NCBI GenBank assembly: GCA_916720425.1
Contig: CAKARD010000006.1
Span: 1 to 26,392, forward strand
Direction: 5' to 3'
From: an uncultured Kingella sp.
GTDB taxonomy: Bacteria; Pseudomonadota; Gammaproteobacteria; Burkholderiales; Neisseriaceae
DNA length: 26,392 bases
This document shows positions 22,298 through 26,392 of the stretch, piece after piece. Position numbers and translations under genes: made by a program. Each line of letters begins with the position of its first letter. Position 1 is the first letter of the stretch. The notes beneath the pieces were generated by a model, which saw only the letters and a program-made list of their open reading frames with translations, was not told the origin of the DNA and made no database searches.

Positions 22298-22316
22298 TTT
22301 TTGACAGTGTCAAAAA
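22298..22316. promoter_or_regulatory. PilR-like enhancer repeat upstream of pilA1
   Basis: TTTTTGACAGTGTCAAAAA is a perfect 9-1-9 inverted repeat centred about 90 bases upstream of the sigma-54 start. Each strand reads (C/G)TGTC, matching the half site described for Pseudomonas PilR. A looser repeat, CTGAC-N7-GTCAG, lies at 22348-22364. Confidence 0.55.
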
Positions 22317-22391
22317 GGGCAATTTTTAGCCTTGGCTTTTATCGAGACTGACGCATTTTGTCAGGTTTTGGCTTGCCTATCTATTTTTGAT

Positions 22392-22425
22392 AAAAAAACC
22401 CAATCTATTATTTAAGACTGGGTTT
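22392..22425 (-). terminator. Terminator downstream of pyrH
   Basis: On the minus strand AAACCCAGTCT and AGATTGGGTTT form an 11-bp stem with one mismatch around an 8-base loop. It ends in a run of T residues 26 bases after the pyrH stop. Confidence 0.8.
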
Positions 22426-22450
22426 GGCTGACTCTTGTTTTTGAGTGAGA

Positions 22451-23164
22451 TTAATTATGTACCAATGTGCCTTCGTCTTCACCCAAAATCACGCGTTTGA
22501 GTGCGTTTTCTTTGTTGATTCCAAATACAACAATATTGAGATTACGCTCTTGGCACAGAGCAAACGCGGTGGTATCCATCACTTTGAGTCGTTTGGCAAT
22601 AGCTTCATCAAAGGTGACGGTTTTATAACGAGTGGCGTTGGGATCTTTTTTGGGATCAGCGGTATACACACCATCTACATTGGTGGCTTTCATAACAATT
22701 TGACAACCCATTTCCGCACCACGCAAAGCAGCAGCGGTGTCGGTGGTAAAAAATGGGTTGCCCGTGCCTGCGGCAAAAATCACAATTTTACCTTCTTCTA
22801 AATATTGTATGGCTTTGGGTCGGGCATAGGTTTCAGCAATTTGTTGCATGGATAAGGCAGATTGCACGCGTGCTTTTGCGCCTAAACTTTCCAATGCGTC
22901 TTTAAGTGCCAAGGCATTCATGACGGTTGCCAACATACCCATATAATCAGCGGTGGCTCTGTCCATACTGTCGGCCTGTGAAGATACGCCACGGAAAATA
23001 TTGCCCCCACCCACAACAATTCCAACTTGCACGCCCAAATCGGTGATCTCTTTGACTTGTCGGACTATGTTCATGATGGTGTTACGGTTGATACCAAAGG
23101 GATCATTACCCATCAGAGATTCACCAGAAAGTTTGAGTAATACACGTTGATACTTGGGTTTCAT
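22451..23164 (-). CDS. pyrH: Uridylate kinase (UMP kinase)
   Basis: PyrH phosphorylates UMP to UDP with ATP in pyrimidine nucleotide synthesis and is a hexameric amino-acid-kinase-family enzyme. From the ATG at 23162-23164 it has 237 aa, the normal length. RVLLKLSGESLMG forms the nucleotide loop, GIVVGGGNIFRG is the glycine-rich UMP region, and MDRATADYMGMLATVMNALAL is also diagnostic. GTGNPFFTTDTAAALRG and the DGVYTADPKKDP segment complete it. AAAGG lies 10 bases before this ATG; the ATG at 23173 is only one base from it and is less likely. In many genomes tsf or frr flank pyrH. Here neither does, and dsbD is upstream. Confidence 0.96.
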   Translation of the reverse strand: MKPKYQRVLLKLSGESLMGNDPFGINRNTIMNIVRQVKEITDLGVQVGIVVGGGNIFRGVSSQADSMDRATADYMGMLATVMNALALKDALESLGAKARVQSALSMQQIAETYARPKAIQYLEEGKIVIFAAGTGNPFFTTDTAAALRGAEMGCQIVMKATNVDGVYTADPKKDPNATRYKTVTFDEAIAKRLKVMDTTAFALCQERNLNIVVFGINKENALKRVILGEDEGTLVHN

Positions 23165-23204
23165 ACTTAACATACCTTTAATTTGGAATCTAAAAACAAT
23201 GTGA

Positions 23205-23210
23205 ATTATA
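23205..23210 (-). promoter_or_regulatory. -10 element of pyrH
   Basis: A consensus TATAAT lies on the minus strand about 40 bases upstream of the pyrH start. It is preceded by ACGCG, and no convincing -35 is present. The start would fall near 23198. The gap up to dsbD also contains an unusually G+C-rich patch at about 23234-23260. Confidence 0.5.
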
Positions 23211-23273
23211 CGCGTTTTTGTTCATGCTGGTTGTTCGGCGGCGTGCGGCATAACGCGCGATTATGGCTTAAAA

Positions 23274-25061
23274 TTATTGATGTTGTTGATACCACGCAAT
23301 AAATTCATCGGCAGGTACAAAGCCTAATAAAGCTTCACTATGTGTATTATCCGCACGTAATACAAACAATCCTGGTGGGCCAAACAAGCCATATTGTTTA
23401 AGCAAGGTTTGATGCTCAGGTGTGTTAGCGGTAACATCTATTTGAATGAGCCGTGCTATAGGAACGGCTTTTTGAACATGTTCATTGCTGAATGTTTGCG
23501 CTTCCATTTCTTTGCAAGAAACGCACCAATCGGCATAAAAATCTAATAATACAGGTTGATTCGGATTTTGAGCAAAGGCGCGATCTATGGCTTGTTGCAT
23601 TTCTTGCACGTGGGTGAATTTTTGCCCGTGTGTAAATTGGCTATCAGGATAGAGTGTTAAAAAGTGATGCATGGCTGTGGTTTGCCCTTTTATGCTTTGC
23701 ACACTAAAAACCATACCCGATAACAATAATACTGCAGACAAAAGGCCCGATACATAGCGAATTTTGCCCGTTTGTCGAAAAATTCGTGTGATTAAATACA
23801 AAGCGGGCAAGATCAATAATAATGCAAAACCTATTACCGCGATGCTATAGGGCAAAAATCCTTTGGCTAAATATAGTGCTACACCCAGCAATACCACGCC
23901 AAATGCATGTTTGATCCCATTCATCCAATTGCCAGCTCTGGGCAAAATGTGTCCACCAAAAGTGCCAACCATGATAAGTGGTAAGCCCGTTCCCATTGCC
24001 ATGGCATACAGTGCTGTGCCCCCTATCCATGCATTGCCCGTTTTTCCAATATGTGCAATGGCGGCAGCAAGTGGCGGCGCAACGCATGGCCCCACAATTA
24101 AAGCTGATAACATACCCATACCAAACACCGAAGCCATTTTGCCACCTGATAAGCGACTGCTTTGGTTTTGAAAATAAGCTTGCACGCTTGCAGGTAATTG
24201 AATATTAAACCAGCCAAACATAGATAGTGCCAATACAACCATTAAAGCCGAAGCAGTCAATATAACCCATGCTTGTTGTAACCACACCGTTAATAATGCA
24301 CCCGTTAATCCAGCCAAAACACCCACTAGGGTATAAGTCAAAGCCAAGCCTTGCACATACACCAGTGATAAGCCAAACGCACGTTTTTTGCTGCCTGATT
24401 TATCGCCCACAATAATACTGGATACGATGGGCAATAGTGGATACATACAGGCAGTAAAACTCATGGCAATGCCCGCAACAAAGAACCAAAAGATATTTAA
24501 CCACAAAGTATTATTGGCTAAATCAAGACGATTAACATGATTGGATAAAGGGGGAACATTCTGCGCGTTGTGTGCGTTTGAAGCTTCCCCCATTGGCTTT
24601 TTTACAAATAGGCTTTTACTGTCTTGATTGTCATGGGCAACTTGATACAAACCTGAACCCATAATATCAAAAGAAGTCTCTACGGGCGGATAGCATACGC
24701 CTGCTTCAGCACAACCTTGATAATGTAAATTCAAGCGATATTGCGCTGGAGCCACTTGGCTATAATCCCATTTAACATTGGCTTTTTGATGATACACCAC
24801 TTGCTTACCAAAAAATTCATCTTCTTTTTGTTCGCCCTCGCTTAATTTGGGTGGAGTGAACGTGACTTCCGTAGAATCTGCAGTGATTTTATTTTGATAG
24901 AGATAATAACCTTCAGCAATATTAAATTGTACATCTATGCCCTTATCCGAAACATGAACTTGTGGCACAAAGGCTTCTTCAGCAGGCAATAACTCATCGG
25001 GATTGACGGCACCCTGAGACAAGGTTGCGACAACTAATAAAGCATAAAGACATTTCTTCAC
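23274..25061 (-). CDS. dsbD: Thiol:disulfide interchange protein DsbD
   Basis: DsbD moves reducing power from cytoplasmic thioredoxin across the inner membrane to periplasmic DsbC, DsbG and cytochrome c maturation proteins. All three domains and cysteine pairs are visible. The periplasmic N-domain has GCAEAGVCYPP. The eight-helix membrane domain has one cysteine in SFTACMYPLLP and one in GPCVAPPL. The C-terminal thioredoxin domain has YADWCVSCKEME. I prefer the GTG at 25059-25061: it gives a compact signal peptide (VKKCLYALLVVATLSQGA) with GGA nine bases upstream. The ATG at 25088 would sit on the predicted transcription start. The product is then 595 aa, normal for the family. No terminator separates it from pyrH. 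Confidence 0.95.
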   Translation of the reverse strand: MKKCLYALLVVATLSQGAVNPDELLPAEEAFVPQVHVSDKGIDVQFNIAEGYYLYQNKITADSTEVTFTPPKLSEGEQKEDEFFGKQVVYHQKANVKWDYSQVAPAQYRLNLHYQGCAEAGVCYPPVETSFDIMGSGLYQVAHDNQDSKSLFVKKPMGEASNAHNAQNVPPLSNHVNRLDLANNTLWLNIFWFFVAGIAMSFTACMYPLLPIVSSIIVGDKSGSKKRAFGLSLVYVQGLALTYTLVGVLAGLTGALLTVWLQQAWVILTASALMVVLALSMFGWFNIQLPASVQAYFQNQSSRLSGGKMASVFGMGMLSALIVGPCVAPPLAAAIAHIGKTGNAWIGGTALYAMAMGTGLPLIMVGTFGGHILPRAGNWMNGIKHAFGVVLLGVALYLAKGFLPYSIAVIGFALLLILPALYLITRIFRQTGKIRYVSGLLSAVLLLSGMVFSVQSIKGQTTAMHHFLTLYPDSQFTHGQKFTHVQEMQQAIDRAFAQNPNQPVLLDFYADWCVSCKEMEAQTFSNEHVQKAVPIARLIQIDVTANTPEHQTLLKQYGLFGPPGLFVLRADNTHSEALLGFVPADEFIAWYQQHQ

Positions 25062-25095
25062 GGTGTGGTTTCCATTTATTTTTAACATATAACTT

Positions 25096-25101
25096 ATTAT
25101 A
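25096..25101 (-). promoter_or_regulatory. -10 element of dsbD
   Basis: TATAAT on the minus strand predicts a start near 25089, between this element and the candidate start codons. It bears on which dsbD start is used. Confidence 0.45.
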
Positions 25102-25120
25102 TAGGCTTTTAAATTGATGA

Positions 25121-25129
25121 TGATATAAT
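25121..25129 (+). promoter_or_regulatory. Extended -10 promoter of murJ
   Basis: TGATATAAT on the plus strand fits TGN-TATAAT. Transcription would begin near 25136, so murJ would have a leader of only about 9 bases. The element lies 19 bases from the opposing dsbD -10. Confidence 0.5.
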
Positions 25130-25144
25130 TACTTATTTTTAACC

Positions 25145-26392
25145 ATGAATTTACTATCCGTTTTGGCGCGATTAAGTAGCATGACTATGTTATCTCGCGT
25201 ATTGGGCTTTGTGCGTGATGCAGTGTTGGCACGGATTTTTGGTGCAGGCATTGCTATGGATGCATTTGTTGTTGCATTTCGTTTGCCCAATTTATTGCGC
25301 CGCATTTTTGCTGAAGGGGCATTTTCACAAGCTTTCGTCCCTATTTTAGCTGATTATAAACAAAATCAATCGCCCGAAAATACACAAAAATTTATACAAA
25401 ACGTATCAGGCATGTTAACTTTTATATTGTGTATTGTTACTGCTATTGGCGTATTGGCTGCTCCAGTGGTTATTTGGCTTACTGCCAGTGGTTTTGCTCA
25501 AGATGGGACACGTTTTGAATTAGCAGTATCGCTATTACGCGTAGTTTTTCCTTATATTTTACTGATTTCACTGTCTTCTTTTGTAGGCAGTATTTTAAAC
25601 ACATACAATCAATTTTCTATACCAGCGTTCACCCCCACACTACTGAATATTTCTTTTATTATCTTTGCCCTATTTTTTGTGCCCTATTTTGATCCCCCAA
25701 TCATGGCATTATCTTGGGCGGTTTTGGTAGGTGGAGTATTGCAGCTCTCTTTTCAACTACCTTGGCTGTTTAAACTGGGTTTTTTGCGCTGTCCAAAATT
25801 GGACTTTAACGATCATGCGGTTAAACGCGTGATAAAACACATGATCCCTTCTATGATAGGCTCATCAGCCGCACAAGTTTCTTTGGTTATCAATACAATA
25901 TTTGCGTCTTATTTGGTATCAGGCAGCGTATCATGGTTGTATTATGCCGACCGTTTAATGGAATTGCCTTCAGGTGTGATTGGTGCGGCATTGGGAACGA
26001 TACTGTTGCCCAGTTTATCCAAACATGCCAGTTGCCAAGATTCTCAAGCCTTTTCAGATTTGTTAGATTGGGGCTTACGTTTATGCGTATTATTGATTTT
26101 ACCCGCAGCAGTAGGTTTGGCGGTATTGGGGTTTCCTTTAATCGCAACCTTATTTATGTATCATCAATTTTCTTTGCACGATGCACACATGACCCAATAC
26201 GCATTAATGGCTTACGCTTTAGGCTTGCCTGCCATGATAGCAATTAAAATCTTTGCCCCTGGATTTTATGCACAAAAAAATATTAAAACTCCTGTGAGAA
26301 TCGCAATGATTTCATTGGCTTGCACACAAATATTCAATTTACTCTTTATTTGGCATTTAAAACACGCAGGTTTAGCCCTAGCCATTGCATTA
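25145..26392 (+). CDS. murJ: Lipid II flippase MurJ, partial (C-terminal end beyond the right edge)
   Basis: MurJ flips the peptidoglycan precursor lipid II across the inner membrane and belongs to the MOP exporter superfamily. The plus-strand frame is open from the ATG at 25145 to the end of the window, 416 codons of an expected 510 or so. The N-terminus MNLLSVLARLSSMTMLSRVLGFVRD and the following FRLPNLLRRIFAEGAFSQAF are diagnostic; they contain the conserved arginines and the glutamate of the central cavity. About eleven hydrophobic helices are visible. No clear ribosome binding site precedes the ATG (TTTTTAACC). It is divergent from dsbD with only 83 bases between the preferred starts. 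Confidence 0.96.
   Translation, partial: MNLLSVLARLSSMTMLSRVLGFVRDAVLARIFGAGIAMDAFVVAFRLPNLLRRIFAEGAFSQAFVPILADYKQNQSPENTQKFIQNVSGMLTFILCIVTAIGVLAAPVVIWLTASGFAQDGTRFELAVSLLRVVFPYILLISLSSFVGSILNTYNQFSIPAFTPTLLNISFIIFALFFVPYFDPPIMALSWAVLVGGVLQLSFQLPWLFKLGFLRCPKLDFNDHAVKRVIKHMIPSMIGSSAAQVSLVINTIFASYLVSGSVSWLYYADRLMELPSGVIGAALGTILLPSLSKHASCQDSQAFSDLLDWGLRLCVLLILPAAVGLAVLGFPLIATLFMYHQFSLHDAHMTQYALMAYALGLPAMIAIKIFAPGFYAQKNIKTPVRIAMISLACTQIFNLLFIWHLKHAGLALAIAL

Larger units (their letters stand above)
22134..22450. other. 317-base intergenic region between pilA1 and pyrH
   Basis: This long non-coding region is accounted for almost entirely by the pilA1 leader hairpins, sigma-54 and sigma-70 promoters, IHF site, two PilR-like repeats and the pyrH terminator listed separately. 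I see no further gene in it. Confidence 0.7.

Noticed and set aside
22315..22332. Second sigma-54-like element (GG...GC) upstream of pilA1 on the minus strand
   Set aside because: The spacing between GG and GC is 9 bases instead of the required 10, and it lies upstream of the enhancer-like repeat.
24388..24400. Uptake-sequence-like GCTGCCTGAT inside dsbD
   Set aside because: It lacks both the 5' AG and the final A of the 12-mer, so it is below the similarity expected for a working copy.

Overview
The window is a 26.4-kb stretch of chromosome from a beta-proteobacterium of the Neisseriaceae. Three signs support this: perfect 12-base DNA uptake sequences of the AGGCTGCCTGAA / AGGCAGCCTGAA dialects known from Simonsiella and Kingella; a pilA1-pilA2-fimB type IV pilin locus arranged as in Kingella kingae; and housekeeping proteins (PyrH, ValS, RpiA, IspF, TamAB, DsbD, MurJ) of betaproteobacterial type. 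The species cannot be fixed from the window. No rRNA, tRNA, insertion sequence, prophage or CRISPR array was seen.

Layout from left to right. Positions 1-2071 hold the 5' two thirds of valS (minus strand, running off the left edge). Its leader and upstream region carry uptake sequences. Next come a 66-aa protein of unknown function and a LOG-family nucleotide hydrolase (plus strand). A convergent minus-strand group follows: ispF, rpiA and a membrane-anchored staphylococcal-type nuclease. Then tamA, tamB and a 93-aa unknown protein read leftward as a probable operon ending in a clear terminator at 5072-5097. sstT (plus) and nhaP2 (minus) converge on a terminator. emrA-emrB (plus) form a drug or fatty-acid efflux pair, with an operator-like inverted repeat in the divergent region upstream. 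bfd (minus, with a Fur-like site) and an orphan amino-acid ABC permease separate emrAB from a NodT-family outer-membrane factor that could complete the pump. The pilin locus fimB-pilA2-pilA1 (minus) abuts that gene. pyrH and dsbD (minus) and the start of murJ (plus, running off the right edge) close the window.

The most instructive part is the 317-base region upstream of pilA1. On the minus strand it shows, in the order expected of an enhancer-dependent promoter: an inverted repeat with PilR-type TGTC half sites, a perfect match to the IHF consensus, an overlapping extended -10 sigma-70 promoter, a good sigma-54 -24/-12 element, and a leader with two mutually exclusive hairpins. The other large-scale signal is that all uptake sequences (three perfect, two with one mismatch) lie in the first 2.6 kb. 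That part is also visibly richer in G+C, whereas the remaining 23.8 kb of mostly core genes carries none.

Most genes are ordinary core genes. I found no clearly new multigene system. The least explained proteins are the 66-aa and 93-aa ones.
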